A DNA stretch of 64,000 bases, taken from assembly GCF_000764305.2 (NCBI RefSeq), contig NW_025939761.1, positions 23,004 through 87,003 on the forward strand, given 5' to 3'. A program made the translations under genes and the position numbers. The notes below the pieces were generated by a model that worked only from the letters and a program-made list of their open reading frames with translations, searched no databases and had not been told where the DNA came from. Positions 31,258 to 44,719 of this stretch are shown in pieces; position 1 is the stretch's first letter; the number at the start of each line of letters is the position of its first letter. The DNA is from Hyalella azteca (lineage: Eukaryota > Arthropoda > Malacostraca > Amphipoda > Hyalellidae).

Positions 31258-34200
31258 ACGTAACCACAATACAATTATGTTTAAATAAAGAATGTTCGCT
31301 CTCTCAAAAGATATTCTCAGAGCCCCTGTACTAGGTACAGCTTGAGTGAGGGAGATCGCGCGACTTTTTTCTCGTATTATTAAATATTTCGGTGATTATC
31401 AAATATTTCGGTGAGATTGCGTGACTGCAACTGAAAAGCCGATTTTTTGTTTAACATATGTATAAGCCCTCGTAATTTTTTATTTTTATTCCCACCTGAA
31501 ATTCATTTAACATATTTTAGTAAGCAGTTTTTTTGGACAACATGTGATCACACTAGCACTTAAAAGAATTGAAAACTTCATCATTAAAAAAATTAATGAT
31601 GTAAACTTTCAAAATGAAAAAAACCAAACAACGAAACTTTGCTGCACTAAATGAACATAAGTTGATTGATTCACTCACTGCGAGCTTAAAGCTACCTGTC
31701 AAAATTACCTTGAAAACATTGAGCAACTGCTTTCTCCTTGTTTTGAAGATTTTGTATATTTGTATATATACTTTTTTGTATATGTCGAGTAAAATGTAGA
31801 AGAGTGTTAGACAATTTTAAGATTTCTTTAATATATCATAAAATTTTAGGAAATAAAATAGAATTTTACTTTTTGCGCTATCTCTTCTTTCTAGACTTCA
31901 TATGTAGTAAGTTTTTCTGTTGATGATGTAAAATTTTTATTCAAACACTGTAACACTTCAACGCTCTCGAATATTGTCGGTTCGTAGTACAGGCAATCCA
32001 GCGGAAATTCAATTTGCCCGCCATTACCAGTTGTGGAACAAGTCTGGCATGACTGGGGCGTATTCTACGTATTTTACGCGCTCTGTTGTTGTTTCAGCCG
32101 TCGAAGCAAATGCTGCAGCGAAGATAGGCTGCATTATGTGTATGGCAATTGATTGTTTTTTTTATCTGATTAATACCTTTGCTTATGATTTATTGAAGCT
32201 ACTCTACCTCATTATAGAGACAGAAAGTCGCCTTCAGTTGCTGCATTGCATTAGTAGTCTTGATTTTGATCATCAAATTAATTTGTTATGTCATTTTTTT
32301 CACCAAATCAGGCAATATTACTTTTATTTATTTTGATCATCATATGAGGCAAAATAAGTTTTATTATATATTTTGAGCATAAAGTCTTTAATTTTTCTTG
32401 AAATCATATATATTTATCAATTTTAAATTTTCGTTCATCATTGATTTCCACACACTATATATGGTCAATAATAACTGTGATAAACATTTCATTGTTGCTT
32501 GCCATTGATAATCTATTCTAAGTTAACCTCAGTGACCGTTAATTTGTCTTTTCGATGACGGAAATTTGTGTGCTATAGTCGTGTCCTTTCACTACCTGGA
32601 GCACATTGACACGTACGTACGCGCAGCATTATAATTTCCAAGTCTTTATTGGTTTAATCTTCTTCTGGCGCACTAAGTAACTTTAGGAAGAACTCATAGA
32701 GCAGTAATTCTAAATAATTCGCGCAGTGTTTAATATTTGTAATCTTACAACTCGAATTCTTGATTAAACTGTCAAATAATTTCATTTTATTTGATAACCT
32801 TTATTATCTTTGCGCGAATCAGTATTCGCTGCAGGTATAATGTCCTCCTGAACTAACTCGTTCGAAAAAATTTTTAGATGGAAGAACATACTATGTAAAT
32901 AAGAAGGGAAATATATACGAAATTCAGTCAATACATGCTGAGGTCATTCATAAAACGTTTATTACCTCCAGATTTTCTCCTCAATAAAAATTGAGTTTTT
33001 GACTCTGATAGTAGTTCTAAACTCATCATACAGTTCCTGGGAATACATTCAAACATATTAGACTAATGACGATTTCGAATAGCAATTACTTCTGTGTTGA
33101 ATGAATTAGCTACTCGTTTGTCAAACTCAATTGTCATTTCATGTGACGCAGTCAACAACTAAACATCAAATGTGATAAATGGACGCTATATAGATACAAA
33201 CCTGTAATTTCCGTAAATAGAAATAGCATTCGCTGTAATTTGAAATGTTGAATGGAAAAGTAGGATAATAATTCCCACAAATTTTCTCCATAACTATGAA
33301 TTGTTCGTTTTAATTGAAATTCTAAATGCAATGTGCTTTGCGTGTGCGCTTTGCGCATTTTGCCTGGCAACATTTATTTATGGTTTATTTCAGAGCTTTG
33401 ATTCTAGCATTACAAATTTATTTTTTATGCTTATGCGATTAGTAAAACCTGAGTCCAGGTTACCTTGTGGCATTCTCTTCTTCACATTTAAATCGTCTCA
33501 CATCCTCTGAAAAGTGAATCCCATTCCCATTACAGGTTTAAACTCTCTATTACGTTTTGAATTTATGCAAAGGCAATGGTTTTCCATACATTAGATTGGA
33601 TCACACGGTAAAAACACAGTGACACTGTTTTTGAATGTCTAAACCTGTATTGTACTCATTTCGTATTCGTGTAACTTAGGTCGTTCCTGACAGCCTTTCA
33701 AAGTCGTGTTCATAAAAAGAATATCGTCTCAAGACGAATAATTTTATTTTGTAAACTTTCTAGAAGTTCTACCCAATTTGAAGAAATATCAATTCCAGAA
33801 CGTCTCATTATATAACGATAAATTATGTATAAGCGTTTATCTGATCTTTTCACTTAATTTCAGACTTTTTTGTGTTTTCACGTTGATAAGAATTGTAAAC
33901 ACATTGGAAAATTAGCGAAAACTGTAATTAGTGCACTTCAATAATCAATAAATTGGATTATTGTATATGGATTGTTATAGGCATATTTCAAATTAAATCC
34001 GATTACATAGTTCATGTTTAAATAATATTTTTACCTTTTTACGTGGAAACATCCATAGTGATAGTTTCACTCGTGATCGAGTGAAATATTCATTTCTCTG
34101 AAACTAATCATTTATCTGTCAATCTGGTACTCCATTTAGCCACATTCCGTAAAGTGAAAAGTCAGACCTTAAGGAGCTTATGAAATAGTTCTGTGCGATT

Positions 34201-35599
34201 CCCTGTCACTTCAATATACCTTTCAATGCATTGAGTCGAAGCTTATACTGGGAAAGATTGAAAATCTGGCGATTATTGAAGATCTGCAATAAATTTTTGG
34301 ATCTCAAGAATGTCATGTTTGATACTGCTTCTAGTATTGTCTTTGGATATCCTGCTGTGAAAGCCAGTAATATTTTAGATGCAGTTTACGGAACGACAGC
34401 ATCGTCAAATTGAATATTAAATTATCTCATAGCGGGTTAAAATTTGAGGAGCGATCGAGTATATGTTATTGGTTTTTATCGCTATCATCTGCTAGCTCTA
34501 CAACTGAGAGACTATTGTTCTTATGATAAAGACTTCTGAGTTTATCGCATAACTATAAACATTTGAGATGCTTTGTTCATGAACTTACACTACTTTCCGA
34601 GGTCAATCTCAAACTTCGTCAGAATTTAAGCACGGAATTAAGAACACATTTTTTCTGAACACTAACGAAGTTGAAAGTTAATATTTTGACTTCGCTGAGA
34701 GCAGGCGGATATCAAAGCCCTGGTCGTGTTGTGGTTAAAAAATAAACTTCTAATAAATTCTTTTTTAAGACCAAGTCGCAATTGATCGTAATAGATAAGA
34801 TTCAGTTTTGTTATTGTCTTCAATGGAGAAAAAATAAAGATTAGATAATCTAATTTATATGAAAATTAATAAACTTTGATGTTGCTGTTTTTTCTTGGGA
34901 TCATCCATTGTTTGAATTATTTCTATGAGCAGAAGTAGTTAGTTAGTAATTAATTAACTGATTTGTAGTGGGAACAAACATAACTCCAGTTTATTGTGTG
35001 AGAGAATAAATTATGATCTAGATAAACTACTACAGCAATATTTCTTTGATGCGATAGCATTTTGATAGACTTAATTCCGTCATCAAAGCGCTTTTGCTCT
35101 CATCAAAGAATCTCGGACATTACCTCAATCTCTGCAAGGATATTACGTCTATTTTTTGCTCTAGTTCATTTAATTGCGAATAAAAAGTTGCTGTAAGCGC
35201 AACATTAATTGGGTGTAGGTTGCATGAGATGATGTCGTGAAAATGAAAACGTTTCTTCGCAGAATGAATTTCTTTGGAGCGGAGATTTCGCCGGCGTTAA
35301 CATTGAGTTCGATAGATAATATTGCATGTATTTTATAAATGCGCAATAGATGTCGAGTGTTCGTTGCATTAACCTTTTTATTAAATTTAGATATGCTGAA
35401 GATACTTAAAAAAATTTCGCTCGGAGTTTCCTTGCCGATTAATATGTAACACGTTGAGAAGACACGAAAAATCAAATAAATTAATTTGTGAAAATTTGAA
35501 TAACCTCTGTGTAAAAGTGTTTCCTAACTGACTAGCCCTAGCACCAGCAGCTTTATTATGGATATCTTGCAGCATCAGTAACTGTTTTGGATGTTTTCT
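31258..35599. other. Gene-poor; one coding-like stretch
   Basis: Mostly AT-rich with nothing supported. At 31974-32160 the plus strand holds a GC-richer open stretch (NPAEIQFARHYQLWNKSGMTG...) within a 120-codon frame. The minus strand of the same segment also has an ATG frame (MQPIFAAAFASTAETTT...) ending in TAA. The two cannot be told apart by eye and neither has clear splice partners. Confidence 0.3.
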
Positions 35600-36345
35600 T
35601 ACCAAGTACTCCAACTGTCATTTATGTTGTTGCCAGAAGTGCCAAACAACATGAAAACATAAATGCCAGTCCTGCTTTTTGCTAGAAGTACAGAGAATGG
35701 ACCTCTTAACAGTGGGGCACAGTGATATTCCCAGGTGAAGCGCCATTCAGATTGTTTGGCAATTCTGGCAAAGTCCTTGTCAGGAGGAGGACAGTTGAGT
35801 GCTCCAGGCCGGAATGTCTTGCGCCCACGGTGAAGCATCCAGACACTGTCCATGTTTATGGCCGATTCTCAGTTCAGGAAACAGAAAAAATGGAGTGTTT
35901 CCTTCCAACAAAAAGTGTTTCCTTCCCTTTTCCTTCCCACAAAAAAGGGAAAAAATGCAGTTTGGTACGAAAAAGTTCTGATCGAATAGTTTATTTTCCC
36001 AATTGAAAATCAATTTCCTGACCAAAATTGCATTTTCCAGCACGATGGAGCTACTTGTCATAGAGCCGATGCTATCAAAAAGCTTCATAAAGATTCAGCA
36101 TTAACGAATTGACACTATGGACTGTAAATTCTCCAGATTTGAACCTTATCGAAAATGTAAGGGCTATTCTCATACAGGGGGTAAGCGCAATAAGGTAATC
36201 TCAAGCTGACTTCTACACAGGACTTGCAGGACTTAATTTTGCATGAACGGAATTCCATTGATACGAACATCATTCAAAATTTGACTTCTAGCATGCCTAA
36301 GAGAATAGAAAAGGTTCTTGGTAATAGAGGTCAGCACTGAAAATA
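35600..36345 (+). pseudogene. Broken Tc1/mariner-type transposase
   Basis: Several pieces in different frames follow the Tc1 order. WGTVIFPGEAPFRLFG corresponds to the first catalytic block, with the Asp of the usual SDES replaced by Gly. VKHPDTVHVYGRFS is the following strand. After a low-complexity interruption (about 35870-35990), FQHDGATCHRA keeps the second Asp, and NSPDLNLIENV keeps the third acidic residue. MPKRIEKVLGNRG is the C-terminus. In-frame stops and shifts separate the pieces. No terminal inverted repeats were recognised nearby. It is dead. Confidence 0.75.
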
Positions 36346-37405
36346 TTGATACATTTGGGAAATTTGCCATGTCATTTATTTAATTTAAACCTCATAATTG
36401 AATAATATAACATATATAATTTGCGACAGAATTTTTGGCCACGATATTATTGTGCGGTGCTGAAGATGAGTGACAAACATGTCTGAAACAATTAAGGCGT
36501 GCCATATTATCTGGAATAATGTAAATGGGGTACAATTTTAAATAATAGTGAGGCACATAACCAAATTTATGGCTAAATTGTTGCCTAGAATGCGTATTCT
36601 CTTCAAGTTTTTAATTGACGTTTGTATAACCTGAGTGTGGCGCCTCGTTCGCTAATTTCGAAACAAGTATTCAATCGATATATTTTGCTGAAAACAGTGA
36701 TGTGTTTACTGGAAAATAGATCTGCCGTAATCGCATATCAATTTTTTTGCGGGGTAAATAAGAAAATAGAAACATATAAATGTTTTTTTTATTCATATCC
36801 GCCAATAAAAATGAACGCAGTAATTTATTCAAATATCAACAATAATTAATGAACGACGTGCGATTTTTGGATTTCTTGTCGTGCTAACACTTTTTTGGAA
36901 CTAATATTAATTTCAGTACGCACATTACTTTCGGGGTGATTGCAGAACTAATAATTCCCATTCGTTGACTTCTTCATGTTCGGCATCACGATAAACTCCG
37001 CAGGATTTAATTGAAGAGTTAAAGTTACGGAAATGAAGTTAATTGAAATTTTGCCCTCTTCTTCAACTTCCGAACACTTTAGCAAACTTCACCTGTAGAG
37101 TTGTGTCTGTTCGATTACTTGCGACGAGTTGTTCTCAGTTATTTGCCGCGTCACATTTCACATATTCAGATCTTTATTTGCTTTGAATGACTACAGACCC
37201 TAGATACTGCAAGGCGACCGTACAGCTTAAACGAATTTTTCCAAACTTTGGGAATACTTGAGTAATAAGAGATCCAGGCGGAGTTCTCATTTGCAGAAAT
37301 GGCTTCATTTATTATTATTAATATTAATAACGAATATCAATTCATTCAAAATATTAATTCAATTCAAAAAATAACGAATATTAATTCATTATTTTTCATT
37401 TTCAG
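36346..37405. other. No gene supported
   Basis: AT-rich. The last 100 bases hold repeated ATTAATTCATT/CGAATATT words before the 37405 acceptor. Confidence 0.5.
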
Positions 37406-37453
37406 GAAGGAATTTTCGAAGGATACATGACTGATCGAAAATGTGGAAGCTTG
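37406..37453 (+). CDS. Candidate 48-bp internal exon (gene B)
   Basis: Bounded by TTTTTCATTTTCAG and TTG|GTAAGT, both near consensus. It is exactly 16 codons, phase 0 at both ends, reading EGIFEGYMTDRKCGSL. It joins in frame to 38462-38576. The family is not recognised and no upstream exon or start was found. Confidence 0.45.
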
Positions 37454-38149
37454 GTAAGTTGTATTTTTTTAAGGATGATTCGCTTCTTTTCGGTGGTTTG
37501 TCAGAGAACTGTTAATTGGTCAACGCGCCTGAGAGAAAAATCTGACCGGCCATAAGCGCTGACGTATACGAATAGATAATATATAGATAATACTAATAGA
37601 TTAGGAAAATTTCGTAACTAGTCACTAATCTTTCAATTCTAAGTTGACGTGAATGAAATTTTGAACAAATTTTATTTCAAGTAAACGCCGAATCTATCTT
37701 TTAAACATGATATTCACCGCCGTCATGATTTGTGACAACACACTCCTGATTCCTCCTTCTATTTCCTCTAGTCTGGTAGGCTCATTCATATTGCCTTATT
37801 TGGTGGTGCCGTTCATCTCAACTCACTGTAGGTTAAACAAGCACGATATTTTCTTCCGCTATTTCACTTTGTTTACTTAATTATGAACAGAATTAATTAA
37901 AATTGCAGGAGTTGAATGTCAAACGTATTCAATACGTAATTGAAATCGGTGCAGTAAAGGTCCGCGAAATTTCAGTTAAATCATCCATTTTTAATTTGTA
38001 ATTAATGGCACAAGTAAAGGTAGAACTGATGATGAATTAATAAACAAACGCTGTGTCTAAACTCCTGTGGGGGCGGATCGGGTTCAATATACTTGAAAAT
38101 TTTTGTGGATTACTTGAGAAGTGTTTTTATAGCTGCTGCTGGATGTGCC

Positions 38150-38260
38150 AAACGTTGCTGTTGACATTAATTTAAGGCATAATTCATTACCCCTTAAATA
38201 AAGGCATAATGTTGGCATAAAAAGGCATAAAAAACGTTGCTGTTGGTCTTAATTTTCTTC
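38150..38260. repeat. Local duplication, about 85 bp apart
   Basis: AAACGTTGCTGTTG occurs twice, followed each time by a TTAATTT word. AAGGCATAA occurs several times between them. It lies inside the putative intron of gene B. Confidence 0.6.
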
Positions 38261-38461
38261 TAATTACTTTATGCCTAAGATTGGAGCCTTAATTTTTAGC
38301 CCATTGCATCTCAGTTTTGATGATTTTAGGTTGGATATGTTTTTCAACTAGTTGTGTGTGAGCATGTTGGAACTCCATTCGTCTAATAATTCTGATGTAT
38401 TATTCCACACACATTGATATTTTCAGAGAAGAAATCTCATTAAGATTTTTACATATTTCAG

Positions 38462-38576
38462 ATACCTGAAACGATTGTGGCATTACGAGTGATCACCATC
38501 ACTCTTGAACGGAATGGCCTTCTTTGTAATGCATGCCAGCATGCATTTCTGACTGGGACGTCAGACTTAACGACAG
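38462..38576 (+). CDS. Candidate 115-bp internal exon (gene B)
   Basis: Acceptor TTTACATATTTCAG and donor GACAG|GTAAGA. Only phase 0 is open: 38 codons plus one base, reading IPETIVALRVITITLE, then RNGLLCNACQHAFLTG and SDLTT. GC-richer than its flanks. It leaves phase 1. One continuation is an acceptor at 38718 that would add three codons and a stop ahead of an AATAAA at about 38737. Another is the phase-1 terminal exon at 54939. No family is recognised. Confidence 0.45.
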
Positions 38577-41435
38577 GTAAGATATTTGGTGCTCGAAGAT
38601 TTAGAGTGTAAGCCCAAAAATAGTATGATGACATTTGAATCGGTAGCCATGTATGAAGACATTTCAGGCAGTCAATATCATGGTCATCATATAAATGTAT
38701 ATTGTTTTTATTTTCAGTGAAGACATAGGTAACTTAAATAAAAGGTTACACCTGAAAATTAGCAATTTATGCCGTAAAATTTTGATTTCCTATCAATTTT
38801 ATTTTAAAATAATTATCAATAAAAATTTACCACATTTTTGTTTAGAAAAAAAATTTTAGTCACCAGAATATATACTAGACGATTTTGTTTTTGCCACTAT
38901 TTTTCATCTATCCGAAATTTTCGAGACGTTGCAGGTACAAGGTGCTTATATTTTCTGGCCTGATTTGTTAAATGTGAGATGTAAAACGCGACGTTAAAAG
39001 TTTGACGTGATCTTTTTAAACTTTGTTTTATACCGGAAAGTGGAGGAGCTGATATTCATCAATTTTATTCTAAAAAGAGTTATATCTGTTTAGTTAATTC
39101 AAGGAGACCAGGAATACCTAACATAGTGGATACAACGTTACTCAGAATTCTCATCTACGTTAATTAATTCCTCCTCGATAGCGGCAACCGTGATCACGGT
39201 CTCATGCAGGTCGAAAATATGAGCCTGACACATGCACAAAGAGTTTTTGATTTAAAAAATCATTTCATGAAGCGTTTGCGAAGCCACGTAACGGAATTGT
39301 TATAAGTTTATTTCTAGCTCTTATCTGGCATATTTTTTAGGGAGAAAGAATTTAACACCACGAAGGCACATCATTACCCGTTATGGTGGCACAATTTAGT
39401 GATTACACCAATGTCACAGGTTCCCTTGCTGGACTCAACTAAAAAGGTTGCGGCTCCATTAATTAATGAACGAATGAATCAATTATAATGGCGCCAATAA
39501 ATTAATATTCACTCGGTGAGATTTTAAAAAATTTTGAAAGCAACATTTATTCTTAATACTTAATTGGGTTAATAGAATGAGTGAGTTCTTGAGTACTTAA
39601 TATTTTATTGGTGGTTGTCCAGGATTTCCACTTCCTTCATAAAATAATTAATCGTCGTGACGACTTTCTCTCCTGCAATGCGGCAAAACAAGTGTCTCTC
39701 AAGTGTTCTTGATGATTTCTTTCACGAGCTGCGTGGGATTTTGTCTCGGATTAATGCTAAGGCCGCTAAATAGACCAGCATTTAGGGATTTTTTTTTGTG
39801 CCACGCGATTATCGATAACTCTTGGGAAGGAAATTAGCTCAACCTTAGAATGGCGAAACAGCCGTTTTATGTGGAAGTAGAATAGTGCACGAGTGCCTAT
39901 TTTCGAAGAAGAATAGTACGAGGAAATTTGAACTTAACGTATTCGTTATGAAGAAATCATTTATTGCTTATATCGAAAAGATGATATAGAACAGATTTAC
40001 AGTGATTGTTTCAGCGTCCTTGTGGCGGATGGTATTGGGCCTGCTAAACAATGGAATAAACCCAGGTTCTATGAGTCGGCGATGGTTTAGAATGATTTAT
40101 TTACACATGAAGGACAATGAAATATTGGCAGGCATATGAATGACTACAAACAGATTGAATTTTTGACATGTGATATGGACGCTTGCTGGTGATTGACTGA
40201 CGGAGATGAGAAGAATGGACTATCGTTACCTACAACTACAAGTTACGGGACGATCCCGTATGTTACGGTTTGGCTTACGTTAGTTTCCCCGACAGTCTTG
40301 CCTTCGATCAGCGAACGTCCGTTATTTTTAGCTTCATTCATCAGTCAGGTTTACAAATTCCGGCATAACAAATATTATTGCTTACAATGATCCAGCGGTA
40401 TTCCGTATAAGTGCGCTTTTATTGTGCTTCTATTGATTTCCATTTAAATATTTTTGCTTGAAATGAAATTATGCTCCTGAAAATGTTAACATTCTAAATT
40501 TAATTATTCCGCATAGAATTTTTATACAAGTAAAAAAGGTGCCGTTATAATTCATAGACGATATTACTGATGTTCCATGAACTCACACAACTTTTGTGAT
40601 TATTCAGTTTTAGTTTATTATTATTTTCTTACTGTCTGTCGGGCATTTGTTAAAGTCTTCTGTATAGGATACGAAACATGAGTATTCATAGTTGATTATA
40701 TTCTGTTGACCTGCAAATCGAACACAGTCTCGTCTCATGCTTTTCTGTTTCGGCCGCTGGTAGTACACTTTTCTCTACAACAATTACACTCAACGTACGT
40801 AATCACGTCATGCAGTTTAATCCATTTTCTCAGAAGAAAAAACTTCAGCCGCACAACACTGCGTCACTTTCTCTGCGGTGTAGCTCCAGTGATTCGTTGC
40901 TATGAGACTTGCACTGCAAATTGTTGAACTGCAATTCGAAAAACGATTTCGAAAACTTGTGAAATGAAATTCTTGCCCTCTACATTTGCCCTCCACAGCT
41001 CACATTGAGAATTTATTTCTCAATAATGATTTTCGAAAGATAAGCATTCATCAAACACTTCCTGTTACTTTTTGTTCTAAAGCTCTCACCAGTTTCGCTT
41101 TACATTTTGTTTCATTGACTTCCTGCGCGTAGTCTTGCCGAAAAACCAATTAATCCGAGGTTTCTCCCATCGTCAAAATAATTGTGTTTCGATCCATAAT
41201 TAATCGGCACTTGAAGTGGTCGAGTATATGCTGAGTCTAATGAAAAAATATCAACGAAGAGCTTCTACTAGCCGCCTCTGCTATTATATTTTTCACTATT
41301 TAGCTTAACTTACTTCATTCAAGCAAAGAGGGAAAAAATCAGAAAGTTGGATAAGTTTATTTCGACACAACAAGAATCAAATTGAATCAAAGAGAGTTAA
41401 AAATAGCGTTCAAAAAATGATATTGGATTAAATGC
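38577..41435. other. No further gene supported
   Basis: AT-rich. A perfect 14-bp palindrome ACCGTGATCACGGT lies at 39187-39200. Frames at 40193-40390 and 40706-40927 are unsupported. Confidence 0.45.
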
Positions 41436-41495
41436 GAGTTTTGGATGAGAAAAGTTTGATTAGTGCACTAATCAAACTTTTCTCATCCAAAACTC
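41436..41495. repeat. Perfect 60-bp palindrome
   Basis: Bases 41436-41465 and 41466-41495 are exact reverse complements with no spacer. The left arm begins GAGTTTTGGATGAG and the centre is TAGTGCACTA. The match ends abruptly on both sides. A gap-free perfect palindrome can be a recent fold-back insertion, a cruciform-forming site, or an assembly or library artefact. Confidence 0.9.
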
Positions 41496-43921
41496 ATGGG
41501 CTCATATATCCTGCTTCTACTTCGGTAGTAAATATTGTAACCAATGAATAGAGTACAATGACCCAGGGTACAGCTCAGTAGCTACGTTCAAAGGATGCAC
41601 GATAAAATCGGATGGGATATAATGGCAGATAGCATATTGTTATTATTTATACTGAAATAGGATTGAGTAAATAAACAGCCAGGTGAGCGGCTTAATTAAA
41701 ATTATTATATTCCTGACTTCTTTATCACCTTGTGCCGAGGGAACATAAATTTCAAAAGTACCTTATTTACGAGATCAGCCTCTGCATTAAGCCTATGAGG
41801 AAGTATTTTTTAGGTGGTTCTGTACTTCATGTGAAAAGAGATTTCAATTTTTAATGAAGCGGCAGCATTTTCATATCACGTGGCAACGCAGACTTCTTAT
41901 TATCCATTTTTATTTTCTATTTTCGCATAAACACTTGAGATAAAAATTATTGGTAAAAAAATAAAATCACACAATTAAAAAAAGGAGATTATATTGTGTT
42001 TATCTTGAATAAATTAATCTGGAATTAGTTCCAAAGGGAAAAAATTGTAATTTACACTCCATTAAGTTAAATTGCTGGCATTATTTTGCTGTTGCTTATT
42101 GGAATGTCAGCTTTAATCAAATAATTGGCTTCCCTTCCATTTGATTAGGTTTATTGTAAAAAAGTTTTGGATTTCAAATCCATGCACTTATACCGCACTG
42201 TAAATGACTATGATAATCAACATAGTGTATTATTTAATGAGTGATTCGGCCTTATAACTCGGCATTTGCTGCATGTAGCTTCTGTAATTCTGTACATTTT
42301 CTTGTTCTCTGATCTTCAAATTTTGTAAATGTTTGGCCACCTCCTAACCACGTGAGAATTTCTCGCAGTATATTAGTCTCGTACATTTGGATATTTTGTC
42401 GCGAAGAATCAAATAATCCTGAAATAAATCATTTTTCCTAATCCAAAGAATCAAATCCTGAAATAAATTATTTTTCAAAGGACAGGCATGTTTCTCGATC
42501 TTCACCGGCTTAGGGAGTATTACTCTCATGTTTTTTTCCAGTGAAAACGCACACAATTCGTCCATCGAATTCCGGATTATATTTGAATGCCATTATAGTA
42601 CGCGATTTTTTTATCGATGAGAGAGATATTCTACTTCTACGTTGAAATCGAACAAAGCATTGCTTTTGTACGTGATTGCGCCACTCCTATTTGTTCAATG
42701 AAGTTTATTTACATTGAACGTTGAATCGAAACTTTCTCGCCAGTTACTAGGAATTTTCTGGATTTTACCCCAGTTCTTTGTAATTTACCGAAATGAACAC
42801 AAACGAAACCATCCAATTTTCTTGCTCTGTCGGCAAAGGCAGGATTTTCTCCTCACTCGATTTATTTCAGATTGCCACGGACGTATTTAGGAATGGACAT
42901 TCTTTTCTTTATACAGGCTCCCAGGAAGTGGAGTTTATATTTGAATTCATTAATTAAAAATAATGTTGGTTTTGTTTACCCTACGGGCAATTTACGTTTA
43001 AAGAATGATAAAATCTGAACGAATGACCTGAGATTATGGTGATGATTGAACTATTTCATTACAGAACTGAATTATATTCCTTGTTGGAAACTAAGCCTTT
43101 TTTGCAGCATTCACGAAGAAATTCTTTTGGAGAACTAAATGTATGAAACTCTCGAAACACATATTATATGTTGATTCACTGATGCCTTAAACTGGTGGAC
43201 ACCAAACTACGTAGGGTGAAACAGAGGAAAAAATTTTAAAGTTCCTGCAAAGGTTGCGATTTACCTTCTTATTGCGAAAAAGAAAAAAGAAAATTGCGAT
43301 ATGTGGTAAATGAGAACAAAGACAGTAAGAGTTCAGTTAAAAATAAAGACAATAAGAAGCCATTCATTGCTGATTATGTTTCACGGCCATGTATGCCGTC
43401 TTCATTCAATAAGGGAGTGGTAAATTTTTTCTTTTATTGGCACGGTGCTCTGTTCCATCAAGTTAATTATGTTGATATTTCGAATAATATTCCTACCATT
43501 GCACGTGGGCATCGAAAAAAAAACTTCTCTTCTTAGAAAAATTTTAAGCCTCACTTTGATTTGAGTAAATTAAGATGTGAAATCATGAATAGTGCAAAGT
43601 TTATTAAAATTTTCATCATCACTACCTTATTTGATCGAATTATAGTTCAAATTTTGTGATACCTCATTTAATAAATTTGCATTGACTGATGGGATAAATA
43701 ACGCTGGTCTCTACCATTAGCTTCAGCCATGTCAGTGAAGCGAGCTTCAATGTCCGCTTAGTGCCAAAGTGAATTATTAGTGAGCGGCTTTATATGGAAA
43801 TTTATGCAGAGTAGCGCGCTATTTTTGAGCATCATCAATCTCAGCGAATGGTGATTAACGATCCGCTCTCAATATAACGATGCTCATGAATTAATTATCT
43901 AATAAAAAAAACTAATGGGAG
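41496..43921. other. No gene supported
   Basis: AT-rich. An 80-codon plus frame at 43294-43536 (KDNKKPFIADYVSRPCMP...) looks faintly coding-like but has no start, splice or domain support. Confidence 0.4.
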
Positions 43922-44719
43922 TTCGATCAATTCAAATCCACTGGCAGAAGATCAGCTGTCCTAGTTAGCCTTGACAGCCCTTGGCAAAATGATTTAATTA
44001 GATGATGTCAACGGCTGTGTTCTAGATTTATTAATATATTTTTAATGATATCATCGCTTATGCACAATTAACCCCAAAATTTTTGTGTGCGGGTTACTTT
44101 GATGGAATTTGCTGCAATTTCTCTACCTTCATCAATCATATGAAATTTTGTCCTATTCCAGCAATGTCGCACTTATCCGATCAAGCCACTACATTTCACA
44201 AAATTAATTTTTTATTCGCCATTTTTCGAGAATTTTTCAAATCTCGAAGGCATTTTATAATATTTCTGGAGTGTTTAAAGTGATCCCAAACGAATAAAAT
44301 TTTAGATTAGAGGCCCAGATTACATTCGATCAATTCAAATCCACTGGCAGAAGATCAGCTGTCCTAGTTAGCCTTGACAGCCATTGGCAAAATGATTTAA
44401 TTAGATGCTGTCAACGGCTGTGTTCTAGATTTATTAATATATTTTTAATGATATCATCGCTTATGCACAATTAACCCCAAAATTTTTGTGTACAGGCTAC
44501 TATGATGGAATTTGTTACAATTTCTCCACGTCCATCAATGATAAGAAATTTTGTACTATTCCAGCAATGTCGCACTTATCCGATCAAGCCACTACATTTC
44601 ACAAAATTAATTTTTTATTCGCCATTTTTCGAGAATTTTTCAAATCTCGAAGGCATTTTATAATATTTCTGGAGTGTTGAAAGTGATCCCAAAATAATAA
44701 AATTTTAGATTAGAGGCCT
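43922..44719 (+). repeat. 403-bp tandem duplication
   Basis: Copy 1 (43922-44324) and copy 2 (44325-44719) start with TTCGATCAATTCAAATCCAC and end at AATTTTAGATTAGAGGCC. By eye they are about 94-96 percent identical, with differences clustered in the middle (near 44080-44150 against 44485-44555). Both copies carry a short open frame starting near TGTGCGGGTTAC/TGTACAGGCTAC. It is conserved only because the DNA is duplicated. Confidence 0.9.

Noticed and set aside
35780..36088. 102-codon minus frame
   Set aside because: It lies antisense to the Tc1-type transposase remnant, whose motifs are clear on the plus strand.
37769..37840. Possible exon after a strong pyrimidine tract (CCTCCTTCTATTTCCTCTAG)
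   Set aside because: The phase needed to join the 37406 and 38462 exons meets a stop, and those two exons already join in frame without it.
38070..38095. tRNA B-box-like word GGGTTCAAT (also at 27756 and 61574)
   Set aside because: No cloverleaf, acceptor stem or A box could be found around any of them; the 61574 case lies within the LINE.
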